Assembly: GCF_037975245.1 (NCBI RefSeq) | Contig: NC_092575.1 | Location: 20,349,841 to 20,411,840 of the forward strand | Source of the DNA: Apostichopus japonicus | Taxonomy: Eukaryota; Echinodermata; Holothuroidea; Aspidochirotida; Stichopodidae | Reading direction: 5' to 3' | Length of the DNA: 62,000 bases | Shown: positions 38,801 through 52,300 of the stretch, one piece after another | Layout: each line of letters opens with the position of its first letter | Position numbering within the stretch: the stretch's first letter is position 1 | Position numbers and translations under genes: made by a program | Notes under the pieces: model-generated | The model's database searches: none | Told to the model about the DNA's origin: nothing | The model's input: only the letters and a program-made list of their open reading frames with translations

Positions 38801-41800
38801 AAAAAGAATGATCTTTCACTGCAGGATATGAACATTTTATACTTTAAATCTTGTGTCACACAAACTGATAGGAAGGCAATATATCAATGCTATAATTTTG
38901 CATTTAAAAAGCTTTTAGATAAGTGGGTAGGCTTAAACATCTTGATAACTCTGCTTGAATTCCAACTATGGGTTGGATGACTCAGTTGGTAGGTACGCAG
39001 GGCTTGTAATCCTGATGTCACTGGTCTGAAATCCATTCTGACCAAAAAGGTTGTATTAGTCTTTCCATATTTTTCGTAACTTTTCGGTCTGTTCTAAACC
39101 TGGTCAGTTCATTACCCGGCTTCTGATGGACCATAAAGCCTTGACGACACATTCTTGTGGTCACGACCTATTATTTGGAAAGCTCGTATCGAGGGTTAAG
39201 ATGATGATTGGCTTTAATCTCTTTTAAAAAGAAAACCCTGGTTGTCTAGGGAGCCATCTATAGGCTTTCTTAAAGATCAGTTCTGTGTATTATTTTATTC
39301 AACCATTGATAAAGCATGTTGTTTTACATGTTTGTGTGTCTGTGATTTTCTATCATTCTAACGATAATCTATTTAACGTTCTGTCTTCTGTCTCGTCATC
39401 AATATCCTCTCATATTCTCCTCCCAAGTGATTTATCTTTTCTTCTCTCACCATCCAATCACAGATTGCCTCAGTACGGAGTTCTGTATGATTATTTGTAA
39501 GTCATAACACTTGACGTTCCCAAGGTTCTACTAACATTTTAAAAACGCATGCTTTGTCCCTCTCAGCCCACCAGACCCCCCCCCGGCTACCCACCCACCC
39601 ACTCTTGTCTCCGCTATTTTTCCTGGTTCCTCTACTTTTTGTTTGGCTTACAAATAGCATTACATAAGTTCCAACTTACCCTTTTGTTTAACAGAATGAA
39701 GACACAGGTTACCGTCCTAGTTAGGAAAATGTTTGGTCGTCAACCTATTTCAAATATCTTCTGTTTGTTTTCGTGTTTCTTTTTTTTGTTGCTAAATGTG
39801 TATCTGTGTATTTAGTAGTAACAAAAAGAATGGCGGTAACTATGCTGCTGCCAGTATTCTGCTCTTACAGATGTTTTATTTTTCTTTCTTTCTTTCATTC
39901 ACTCTTTCTGTCTGTCTGTCTGTCTTTCTGTCTGTTTTTTTGTTTGTTTTTTTGGTGTTTATATATTATTTTTGGCTTTCATATCACAATCTGTTTGCTA
40001 ATGAAAAAAGACTTTTTACAAAATTCCACTTTTAAAGGTAGCCTAATGAAGTTAGAAGGCCATGCAGTAATCAATTTTTGCCACAAACAGAAAAAACAGT
40101 GGAATCCATATCAATTTTAAATGTGCCATTATGTGGGATTATGTGAGATCTGGTTTAGTAGCCCCAAAACAGTAATTCTGCAAATTGTTGCCATGCACAA
40201 AGCAAATAAGGATTACTGATATGTTTGGACGGTTCCAGCTGGGTTTATCTCTGCTTTTGTTCCGCCTCCAATCTGGTAAAAAAAAACTTGTCTCTTAAGC
40301 TCCTGTTTACTTTTTTTCTCCCCTTTGTATAAACAGACATGTCCCCCTCCCTCCCCTAATCTCCCCCCTTACACTTGGACATTTGAATTTTTTTAATTTT
40401 TTTTTTATGGTTAGTCCTATTTTTTGCTTGGCTGCTAATATTAAATGTAACAGGATTAAGCATTTTAAAAAGCTTGAAATACTGCCCTAATTACAAATGT
40501 GAAGCATCAAGACATAAATTGTCATAAAAGTGCCCCAGAAATTCAAAATTGTTTGTTTTTTTCCTCTCACCATACCGTTTACAAAAAAAAAAATCGCTGA
40601 GGCTGTGTTGATTAATTGGTGGAAAAAAAAATCAGATTTGAAAAAATGGGGTTCAATGTACCTGCAGTCTTTATCGGTGCAGCTACACCTGTGTAGTAGA
40701 AACACAGTATGCGAAGTTGAAGAACATGTCAAGAACACCGCCCTCTATACATATCTTGTCCATTTATGCTTTCTTGAGTTGTGACCAGCAGCGTTTACTT
40801 CTCCTCTTCCAATTCTGCAGCATCTTTTCGTTTTGACGATCGATCTCCAATGCCATTCTTTTCTCGCTTGCAAAGCTTTGCTGATTTTTTATACACGAAA
40901 ATAAAAACCGATTTCTGATTGTATTCTGTCATTGATGCTCTAAAAGTATTTATAGCAACAAAACATATGATATCTTTGCTTTTCAAACCATTGATAATGT
41001 GAGGTATAAGGAAGTGCATCAGTCAACTGTTGTCAATTTTACTCTCCGTTGCTGTCGGCATAAAACCTGAAGATGAGTCGAGAGCAAAATTCACTCGTGT
41101 AGTAAAAGAGTAGATGCTCTAGGTTATGCCTTTGTTGATAATATTTACTGTCCTTGGAGCAACCATCAATATCAAAAAGATCCTTGAGTTATCTTATTTT
41201 AAATAGTTTTAACATATTCTGTGTTCAGAGAGAAAGAGAGATGCTAATATGAAATAAATAATAACTTGTGTACTATGCACAGTGCTATATGTTGCAGCTT
41301 TCTCTATACTAAATCATATTGGCAACAGAATGGTCAAATTTATGTGTATAATTTCAGGTTAGCAAATATCTAGGTCATTTGCAAAATCCGGTGGGGCTAT
41401 TTGGAATTTCTTTTACTCAGTGAGAATGCTCATCAAAATGGGCTATTTAAAAAACTTGCATACTTGTTTTGGGTGATACTTTCACCTTTCTTCAAATACT
41501 ATTGAAAGTGAAATTTGCCAAGCGGCATGCAAATTGCATAAACTGTAACCACGACAACGGCAAAGACATCTCACCAACAGTGATGAGTCATTTGTGAAAG
41601 AGATAAGTCCAAATTATAATGTTAGGACATTGACAACTAGGGATCTATGCACAGCAGAAGAGAGTTGAAGTAATCTTCCCCACCCCCCCCCCTTTTCCCT
41701 GCCTTGGTGGTGGCCCATTTTACATCAGCATTCATAATGCTTGGTTCCCATTTGGTATGGAAAATGGTAAAAGGTAGAGAACAGGAAACACCTCTTTTTC

Positions 41801-44800
41801 TAGGTCTTGAAAGTCTTTGAATTTTAAAGTTTGATTTAGAAAAGTGAAGAAAATTCCTCGTTTGAACACTTCTTATATTATATGAAGTTTAAGAAGTCTG
41901 AGATAAAGTTATTGTCATAAATCAAAATGTGGTGAAAAGATGTGGCTAAGGCGTGTCAGGTTTGGGGCTTCACGGCACTTTTAATGTCCCCCCTCACCAC
42001 AAATTAATGAAAATAGGTCTTGAAAGTGCTTGAAGTTTGATCTGGAAAAGTGAGGAAAATTCCTAGTTTGGACACTTGTTATATTATGTGACTTTTGAAG
42101 GAGTCTGAGATAAAGTTAATGTCATAATTCAAACTGGTGAACAGAAATAAAAGATATGTCATGCTTGGGGGTTCTCGGCTCTTTGAATGTCCCCCCTCAC
42201 CCCCCCCCTCATCACAAATTAACGCAAATGGTTAGCATACATTTGGCAAGACTTACAATTGTTTAGTAATAGGTTTACGGTAGGTCGGTCGCCCAAGGTA
42301 AGGCACGTGGGTTCCATAGTAAATGCTAAGACGTCATTCGTTGGTGCAAAAAGTCTGAAATTTTTTCATTTGTATCAAAACGAAGAAAACATGTTGGTGT
42401 ATTGCTCTTGTCTTGCAATACTCTGTTGTCATTTTTACCGGTTAAGTTCAAGTGAAGCACAACTGCACCTTGATTAGCATACGAATGATGAAACAATCAG
42501 CTATTGTGCAATTTAAAATGCTGATTACAAAGAGAAATATACCGATAATCCTAATTTTTCCTCGTCTCGGAATGCACCGAAATCTTCCGCCTCACTCCGC
42601 TCATTTCAAGGCTTGGTAATCAGTAAACATACCCTGCTCTCTATGCATTCATAATTGACACTCCTCTGTATCTAGTTCTGTATTAATCTATTCGTAATTT
42701 AATGTTTTCTCATTTTATGATGCTTTTGTTAGTTCCACTTTTCATTTCTTTCTTTTATATGTGATTATTTTGGGTCTGAATGCCCTTCTACAGGGTTCTT
42801 TGTGATGCTATCGTGGGAATCTGTCAAATCTTTTGTCTTTGCATTTTTTAACTCTAAAATAGTTTGTATCATCTGCTGAGTATATAGTTGTACCTACAGC
42901 TAAAAACTTGTAATATAGAATTGTATATGGAAAGAAAAGGGTGGAGGGAGGGAAAAAATTTGCTTACTTAAATGGAAGATAATTGAAGCAAATCATGAAC
43001 TGAAGTGAGGCATTTTATATTCTGATTGGAACGACAGCAGCAAAGATGTGGAAAAGGTTGTTAGCCACCAGTATCTGGCTGGTCAGTCTAGATGGAAGTT
43101 CACAGGGTGACTTGTAATTCCTAAATCGCTGATATTAAGATATCATACAGTTACTACACTTTCCTATTAGAAACTAATATGTATTGATTTTCAAATAATG
43201 AGGAAATGCCTGACAACTTTGACCCAGTTTGTAACTCTGCCAGCGCATATGTATCACAGTTTGTAACTTTGCCAGAACAATTTTAACCCAGTTTTTAACT
43301 CTGCCAAAGCAAAATTTAACCCAGTTTGAAACTGCCAAAGCAAATTTAACCCAGTTTGTAACTCTGCCAAAGCAATTTTAACCCAGCTTTAAACTCTGCC
43401 AAGCAATTTTAACCCAGTTTGTAACTGTGCCAAAGCAAATGTATTTCAGTTTGTAACTGCCAAAGCAAGTTTAACCCAGTTTTAATCTCTGCCAAAGCAA
43501 CTATAACCCACCTTTTAACCCTGCCAAAGCATTCCGGTTTCGTCTTGTGTCTGGAGGTCTTTCTTTTATTTTATAAAATTTTATCACCGTACAGTAGATA
43601 AAATAAAAATGAATTTCTCTTCTCCTCACTTCCTTTCCTCCATCTTGTCTACCCGACCAGGCAATCCGGTAAGATGGAGCGGAGTCCACTAATACGAGAC
43701 GAAGCATCTTCCTTTTACCACCTCTCCTCCCCCTCCTCATCCTCTTCCCTCTTCAACTCCTCCTCTCACCACGGCCAAGGAGCTACTTCGGAAGGAGAGA
43801 CTTGGAGATCTGAAGTCTTCATTCAAGCCCTGGTAGATTTCTGGCTCAATCAGAACTCGATTGCCTCCCAGAATAAAAGTCTCTTCAGACAAGTACAGGT
43901 CAGAAGAAATTTGTCATTTTCCTTTTGAGAATTTTTCTTCGAAATTGGTTAAAATCGTCGCTGTCAATATACAGTTCATAAATCTGGTCCATTAGTGTAA
44001 AAGCCATTTCACTCCGAAATCACCCATTTGGAATCAGAGGTTACTTAAACCTTTCCACACGACCTCAAGTGGGACAGTTTATACAGTCTCAAAAGTCATA
44101 CACCAAATTCAGGGGATGATTTTCAAAGTATTATTCACGGTTCACTTTGTAGTGTCACACATTTTCTTTGGGGCTTTGGTTCGTTCTGGTTTTTGTTTAA
44201 GTTTGGAGACCAAAATCCACACTAATGCTCTTCAGTAGTGTAAACTGTCAGCCAGATTCACTCCCCAATTTCGACAAAAGTACCAAAATGTTGTCAATTT
44301 CATGTTTTTTTTGGGGGGGGGTTTGGGGGGCTGGGGAATGTTACTTACATGAAAAGGTGTAGAGGAGATGGCATATTTAAGATCAAATTCATTTTTTTAG
44401 TTCCTCTCAAACTAACGTTCATTTCTATGAAAATGAGTAGGAGGGTGTCTTAGTTTGACCAACAATAAAGTGTATTTTTGAGTCTGTGTACTACGAAGGT
44501 ATAGAAAAATGGGACATTTAATGATAATCAAAACAGCTGCTTGACAATGGTGGGGAGGGGGGTTTGGGGGAGGAGAGGGTTGCAGTAGAAGCATGTTCCA
44601 CTGTCAGCCAGATTCACTCCCCAACTACTGGTGATATTATCTTTATATGAACCCTTTGTGAAATATTTCTATTACGGCAAATGGGTGAAATTAGCAGATC
44701 ATGAAATAACACCATCAGCCCCATTTCTAACATGCAAAGTAAGCCAAGGATTGGAATCTTCATCAATAAAAATTGGTTTTGTCTATGCCTGTCTTGAACG

Positions 44801-46168
44801 GTAACAAACTTTCCTATAAACTTTCAGTCTGCTGTGACATTAATTGTGTCTTTTCAATTTCACGTTCGGTACAAAAATTATATACTTGGCTGTGAACATA
44901 TCTTTGAAGACAGCTCCACGTAGGAATTGGAATAATTCATTTTCACCAAGATGCTTTATATTCTCCTTCTGTTCTGTCAAACAAACATAGAGTTTGTACC
45001 TCTACAATATCCTTTATAGTAGTTAAAGGTACAGTATGGCTCATTATTTCTCTCTGCTATACAGGATAACTTTATTCCCAGCTTGGATCACGTCAGAGCG
45101 GTACGGATACTCATCAAGCATCTGCACTTCTTTGTGAACAGCGCCCCCAGAGATCCTACTCCCTATAAACAGTCACCGGAAACAACTCTGAATGACCTGA
45201 AGCGGTGAGAAAAACAATAATTTGTCACTTTTTTAAATTTGACTCAAACTGAGAGAGGAATAGAAAAAGATCTTATTAACCCTCTAGGGCATAGATGACA
45301 TGATTTCTAATCCCAAAGAAATCATGTTTTCATACCTCACCTCATAATTTTTTTTTTTCTTTTTTAAATATTAAATTAAAATAAAAGGCATCTTGTCGTT
45401 CTCTTCTCATTTTCTTTTCTGCTTTTGCGTCCTCCTTTGTTGCATATTTCTTCCAGTCATGCAAGATATTTCTTGCTTTCTTCTCCTCTGAGAGTGAAGA
45501 AGACTGATTATTAATTAACGCATTTTTTTTTGGGGGGGGGGAATTTCAGGAGAGTGCAATTGATTGCTTTCTGTTATTTTTGAAACAAAAACAAAAACTG
45601 GATTTACCTCTCACCAATGTTAAGTCTATAAGGCTTTATCAACATACCATTCCTCGTATGCAGCTCATTGTATCAATATTTATTGTTCTTTTGACATTTC
45701 ATGTTTTTCTTTTTCAGGCATATTTTACCAGTTTTAGTCCAAAAACCTCTCTATGTCTTTCTGAGACACGGCTTTGATCACTGGCCTCTGGATGTTTCTT
45801 TCAGACAGGTAAATTTGAAACTATCTAGCTTTAATGCCAACAAAAATGTATCCTCAATTTTTGCCGACAAGGATGTATCCTCATTTAATGTATCCTCATT
45901 TTATGCCATCAACGATGTTTCCTCACTGCAATCTAAAACTCTGCTAGATACATGCTGTTAAATATGTAGAGATCAGATAGCAACACAACATTCTGTCAAT
46001 ACTACAAACAACCAATACAAAAGAGTGGAGAAGGATAAAGACTGTCACAAGATAAAGACAGACTGTCACTGAAACCATCTCAGTTTATCTCCTCCTGTCC
46101 ACCCCCACGGGCACTCCTAACGTTTCAGGTATCCCTTGTCCACCCCCACGGGCGCTCCAAACATATGC

Positions 46169-46230
<62 letters not shown>

Positions 46231-46330
46231 CCTACATATATATAGCCTACATATATATAGCCTACATATATATAGCCTACATATATATAGCCTACATATA
46301 TATAGCCTACATATATATATATATATAGCC

Positions 46331-46363
<33 letters not shown>

Positions 46364-49300
46364 CCTACATATGTAGCATATATATATATGTAGGCTATAT
46401 ATATATATAGCCTACATATATATATATATATATATATAACCTACATATGTAGCCTATATATATATATTTATATTCACACATATCTTTATATATACATACA
46501 CACCTCAACATCACTCTATAACACATCATTAGCAATCAAAGTATGATGATCACTAAAAGGAAGTCTGCTTCACTCTTTGACCTTAGTTAGTGACCTTGTA
46601 ATGTATTGACCACATAGACACAGATTTGGCCAATTAGTAGTGCTGGCTTCGTAGTTATTACTACTAATCTCTGGACACTGAACTTTGATTGCTGAAGATA
46701 GATTAAAGATTATTGAAGGCAGCAAGAAACATGAGTGTATTGCCTATTGTTTTACATATATAGTGTGTAGGGTTTATTTGGAGGGCTTGTTCACCTCCTC
46801 TTCCCCCTCCTCGCCCCATCTTCCTCCCTTCCTCACCATCCTCCGCAAATCAAAGATACAAAGGAAGGATAAACTGCAAGATATTGCTTGTTGTGACAAA
46901 AATTGGAAGAAACAGTGTAGCATATAGTTGCAGTGTACAAAATAAACATTTAAGAAATAGCTTTGTTTTTATTATTCCCCTAATTGAGCACATTTACAGA
47001 ACTCTATTTGGTTAATTCCATCCTTTTCAATGACTGTCATGTGATTTTTGATTGCTCATGACGCTATATGTTTCTTGTTTGTCTTTTAGAATATTTTGTA
47101 ATTAAAGCTTGCAAGGGATATTTTTTTCCTTAATATTTCATTCACGGTGCATATTATTCTTCAGATTCTTGAGGTCTGGCTAAGCTACATTCAACCTTGG
47201 CGCTACAGCCCTGACTCATTACCTGGAGGAAGATACAACCAAAACTCAACAATGGTGGTGGGTCAAAGGTCACAGATAAGAGAACAGCGCTCCATGAATG
47301 TACAAGACGGCAGGTGGTATGTTCTTTGTTGTATTCGATCCCTTGGTGCATTTGTTTGTTCAAGTTGACATATATACATAAATAAATAATAAAATAAAGA
47401 GTAATTATTAGTTAAGCATTGGGGAAGATTTCCAGAAAACCTGATGGGCTTGACAGAGACAAAAGGAAAAAGAAAAAAAAAAAAGAAAAAAAAAATAACG
47501 GTGGACTTTTCAAATATTTTCTAGAACCTCAGATTAATGGGGCCTAACCAGCTGTGAAGGAGGCCAAATATTATGACAAGAACTATCCTTGGGACATAAA
47601 CAGTAATGTAACATTAAATCAATAATTTTAATATATTTTATAGGTACTATGGGTTCATACGCTGGTGTGCCAAGCTCTCCATGGGTCCCCCTAGGCTGTA
47701 CAACTGTTCAGTATTGTGTATATTACACATGAAAAGAACTCCCCAGCACAATCTGAGAAAAGGACAATGCATGTGTGATTATTCCTTGGTTGTTTGCAAG
47801 AACTGATCCTCTTATATTTAAGAGATGCATTTTTATCATTTTGTCCCACTCAGGAAGAAGTTCATATCAGAGAATATTCCGATATATACTGTCCTGTTCC
47901 AAGAGTTCATCCCTCGGGCCTTACGTCAAGATCTAAGCAATGCCAAGAATGCGTTGATGGTGTTTAGGGTAGCCAAGGTCTTCGCCCAACCACACTTGAT
48001 GGATCTGCTTACAGAAGGTTTGTTTAATCCAATGCCAGTGTGTACTGTTTAGAACTTATCGCACAGAGGCCTTTTACACTATTTTACAACCTGCATTCAA
48101 CTTGTATTGAAGCCTACCTTACCTGCATGTATCAGTAACACCCACTAAGCCTTTATTTTCCCCCATGTTACTCAGTACCCACTAAATCTTGAGTGACCTG
48201 TAGGTAACTAAGAACCCAATGAACCTGCATGTAACTCAGTACCCACTAAACCTTGAGTTACCTGCAGGTAACTGAGTACCTAATGCACTCACCAGTATGT
48301 CGTAAACATTGATTTAGCTCAGTTAGCTGTATGTAATTTGTCCAGTCAACCATGAGTAACTTGTGTAGTTAGCATAGCATCTAATCAACTACAATTGTTG
48401 TGCAAAATGATAGCTTTGAAAACCTCATTTTAATTTTTGGTTAGAAATCTGCCATTTATATGAAAATATGAGTGTCTGTTGGTATTTTTTATTTTATTTT
48501 TTTAATTATTATTTTTTGTGATAGAAGTTTTTTTTTATGATTTCTTTTTGGCATGGAAGACTTCTGAATCGAAATGAATGGTCTGGTTACATTAGATTAT
48601 GATTATAAATATATGATTATGAATATAAGTCTCTGGAAATCCCATTTTTAGCCAAAATCTTACACCTGTTATTCCCTATTTCCATCTGTTCTTTCAGCGG
48701 AGTGCCACATGCTCGAGGTCATCGCTCCTACTGTTCTACAGTCTTCGTTTTCCTCTACAACAAGTATCTTATCCAACTCCCATCTCTCTCACGGCCAACA
48801 TCAACAATGCCTCCAAGTACTTGCCCTAGAAGGTCAAAGCTTTCAGTATAAACCTCTTACAAGTGAAACAGCCAGGCTCCAGGTATTACACACTTTTATC
48901 ATTGTTTTTCCTTATTTTTGTTTTTAACCTAATGCTATACATGTATCTTTTTTTAAGCTTTCTTTAATATTTTCCATCCGTCCGCCCGCCTGTCCGTCCG
49001 TCCGCCTGCCCGCCCGCCCGTCCGCCCGCCCGCCCGCCCGCCCGTCCGTCCGTCCGTCCGTCCGTCCGTCCGTCCGTCCGTCCGTCTGTCTATATGTCTG
49101 TCTGTCTGTCTGTCCATCTGTCTGTCTGTCAGTCTATCTACATATCTATCTGTCTATCTATCTACCTATCTATCTGTCAATATATCTGTCTGTCTCCGTC
49201 CATCCATCCGTCCGTCCATCCATTTATGTATTTATTTAACTAATCTATCTATGAATTGATTTTGTTTCAGGTTACACAGTTACTTCAAGTTATTGCTCAG

Positions 49301-52300
49301 GCTAAATCGAACCTGACAAGTCTAAATCGTCTTCAACTGGGCAGTCTAGGTGAAGACCTTTCAAACTGGTTTAATCTGGACGCATGGTTTGGAGGTCACC
49401 CCCAGATACCCGGTAACGCTGCTTTGGTGGACGACATTGGCCCCATGAACACTCGTAGAGCTGGAGATTATCTTGATAAAACTTTGGAATTTTTGGCGGA
49501 TGCTTTTGAGGTGAATTGAAATATTGGAGAGAAAATCAAGTTTTCATTAGGATTTATACAAAAATGTATTTTTTAATATTACAATGCTCTTCATTTGCAT
49601 CTGTATTGGTTTCTAGATTTGACTTGATTAAAGTTTATATTTAAGCAGGATTTGGGGTTTGACTACCAAAGCAGGATTTACGGGTTTGTCTACAAAGTGG
49701 GATTCAAGTTTTGATTTGCAAAGTAGGATGTAAGGTTTGATGCCCATATTCAGATATAGGGTTTTGAAGTTCAAAGCAGGATTTGAGGTTTGATTCCCAT
49801 CCCCATAGCTGGATGTAGGGTTTTGAAGATCATTTGAAGCAGGATTTGGGGTTTGATTCCCATTCCCATATCCAGATATAGGGTTTTGAAGATCATTTGA
49901 AGCAGGATTTGGGGTTTGATCCCCATATCCAGATATAGGGTTTTGAAGATCATTTGAAGCAGGATTTGGGGTTTGATTCCCATATCCAGATATAGGGTTT
50001 TGAAGATCATTTGAAGCAGGATTTGAGGTTTGATTCCCATCCCCATAGCTGGATGTAGGGTTTTGAAGATCATTTGAAGCAGGATTTGGGGTTTGATTCC
50101 CATCCCCATATCCAGATATAGGGTTTTGAAGATCATTTGAAGCAGGATTTGGGGTTTGATCCCCATATCCAGATATAGGGTTTTGAAGATCATTTGAAGC
50201 AGGATTTGGGGTTTGATTCCCATATCCAGATATAGGGTTTTGAAGATCATTTGAAGCAGGATTTGGGGTTTGATTCCCATCCCCATAGCTGGATATAGGG
50301 TTTAGTTCCCAAAGCAGGATTGTGGGCTCTGATTACTGAAGCAGGATTTAGTCTATACTATATTTCTATCATGTGACTACTTACTGAATTACCACATGAT
50401 GGTTTATTTATATTAGGTCCCTGACACTCATATAGTATCAGCAGGCGTCCATGAAGATCCTCTCTCAAGGAGAGACAAAGATTTACCACCAGACACCACA
50501 GAGGATGGGACTTTGACAGATCTTGGCAGAATCCAGGTTGGTAATAAGATTCGAGGAAGATTCGGTGAGATGCGAGTCCAGGGGCCTGGGGGAGGGGGGT
50601 GGAGGGACATTGTTAGAGGGTACAATGTCGGACGGTACAATTTAAATTGATTGGACCAAACAAATATTTTTTTATGGCATAGAGGGATCGGATAAATGTT
50701 GTGTAAACACTTTTGAATGATATTAAAAGTACATTCAAGTTCCCGGTTATAAGGAGACACAGACCCAACCGTTATCTTGAGCTTTTATGACTGAGATCTA
50801 TGTTCAGAACAACTCCCGACCTCCCCCCCCACCCCCAAACAGTTACGAAAAATCATGTTCCCTTTGGGAAATATCTCAGGATAAATGTTGTTAATCTATG
50901 GAAGCTGTCTTATTTTAAATCTGTGATGTCATAATTCTACTATCATCTGAAACTGTATACCTTCTCTTGGCTTTTGTTATATTCATATTATGAAGGTAGA
51001 ATGTCTACCGTGTTGATACTGAACTAAGATGTTAAGAGGGTTCACATATATTAGAGTCAGCATTTGCTAAAACCATGTCCATAACAGAAAATAACCATTG
51101 TAATAAATAAAGAAAAATGTCAAAAAAGACAAGAAAATTCCAGTAATGTGTCTTAAAGTTTGAACAATGCTAATCTTACTTTGAGATGTATACTATTTGT
51201 ACAGGTCTGTTAAAATTGCTGACCAAATGCACAAAAAAAAAAGGCTTTAGTAAAGGAACCTACCCTGATAAAATTATCTTTGATTTATGCTCCAATTACA
51301 TTTACTCCCGTGTACTGGGATTACATTTGGTTTACGTCAAAACTCGCAATTTCGCGCTTTTTCCGATTCAGATGGCGAATGGATATCGGCGGTTTGATGT
51401 CGAGTATCTCGGTGATCCGGACTTGCAACCGATCAGGACATTCGAGAATGCGACGTTTGTTCGATTGCTCTACACCTTCTGTTGTTTCATTAATCGAAAG
51501 GTTAGTCTTTTAAACCTTTTCTCCATGAAATGTATGAAAGGAAATGTTATTTAATGATTACGCTGGTAATTTTAATGAAATGGTATTTTGTCATGTTTCA
51601 TGAGGAAAAGTTTCCTTATACAAGCTGCTTCAAGTTTTTGTTAAAAGAAAAATGTGATCCAATGTATATCTACTGTGATGGAGAAGTTGAATTGCACCTT
51701 TGGTAGGATTATCAGACTTGTTAATCAGGATTGCTCATCAGCAAAGTAAATTGTCCCAATTTTCTAAAGGTCTTTGTGACTTTCAGTATGATTGATGTCC
51801 ATTCTGTATATTAGCCCCAAGCTCGGCAGGAAAAGCAGAGCCACGTGGGCTAGGCCTACATAGTGAAATCTATTAGCCGTGTTTGGCCAAACCACACAAA
51901 GCATTCACCTTTTGTCTAGAATAATTCTGGTAAAAATGAAAATTTTCGAAATATGACACTATACTAAACTGTTGTATAAAGCTGTAAATATGCTACCATT
52001 TGGTATGTAGCCTGCTTTAAAAACCCTGCTTCCCTTCACACCCCTTCTGCCAGGACACGGTGTTTGACTTTAGAAAGAAAGAAACATGGTACCCCTAACT
52101 TTGGTTGATATTAGATTGCGTTTGAAGTTTTTTCATAACTTCTCAAAGCAGAAGGTTCTTAAAAAAAATTTGACCAACATTGGCTGTAAACATTGGCAAG
52201 TAACAATGTCGATATCAGAATAAGATTATTTTGTTTTAACTTTTCTGACATCCATCTGACTTTCAGTACGACCACGAAATACAAGAAGTTTACTCTCGGC

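Noticed and set aside
41068-41110. CCTGAAGATGAGTCG string resembling a hammerhead core
   Set aside because: The GAAA segment is missing and no stem I can be formed.
48965-49230. Array-like region considered as CRISPR
   Set aside because: It is a tetranucleotide microsatellite without spacers, in a eukaryotic intron.
49771-50286. 171-codon repetitive frame on the - strand
   Set aside because: It is a product of the 57/63-base tandem array in SMPD4 intron 15.
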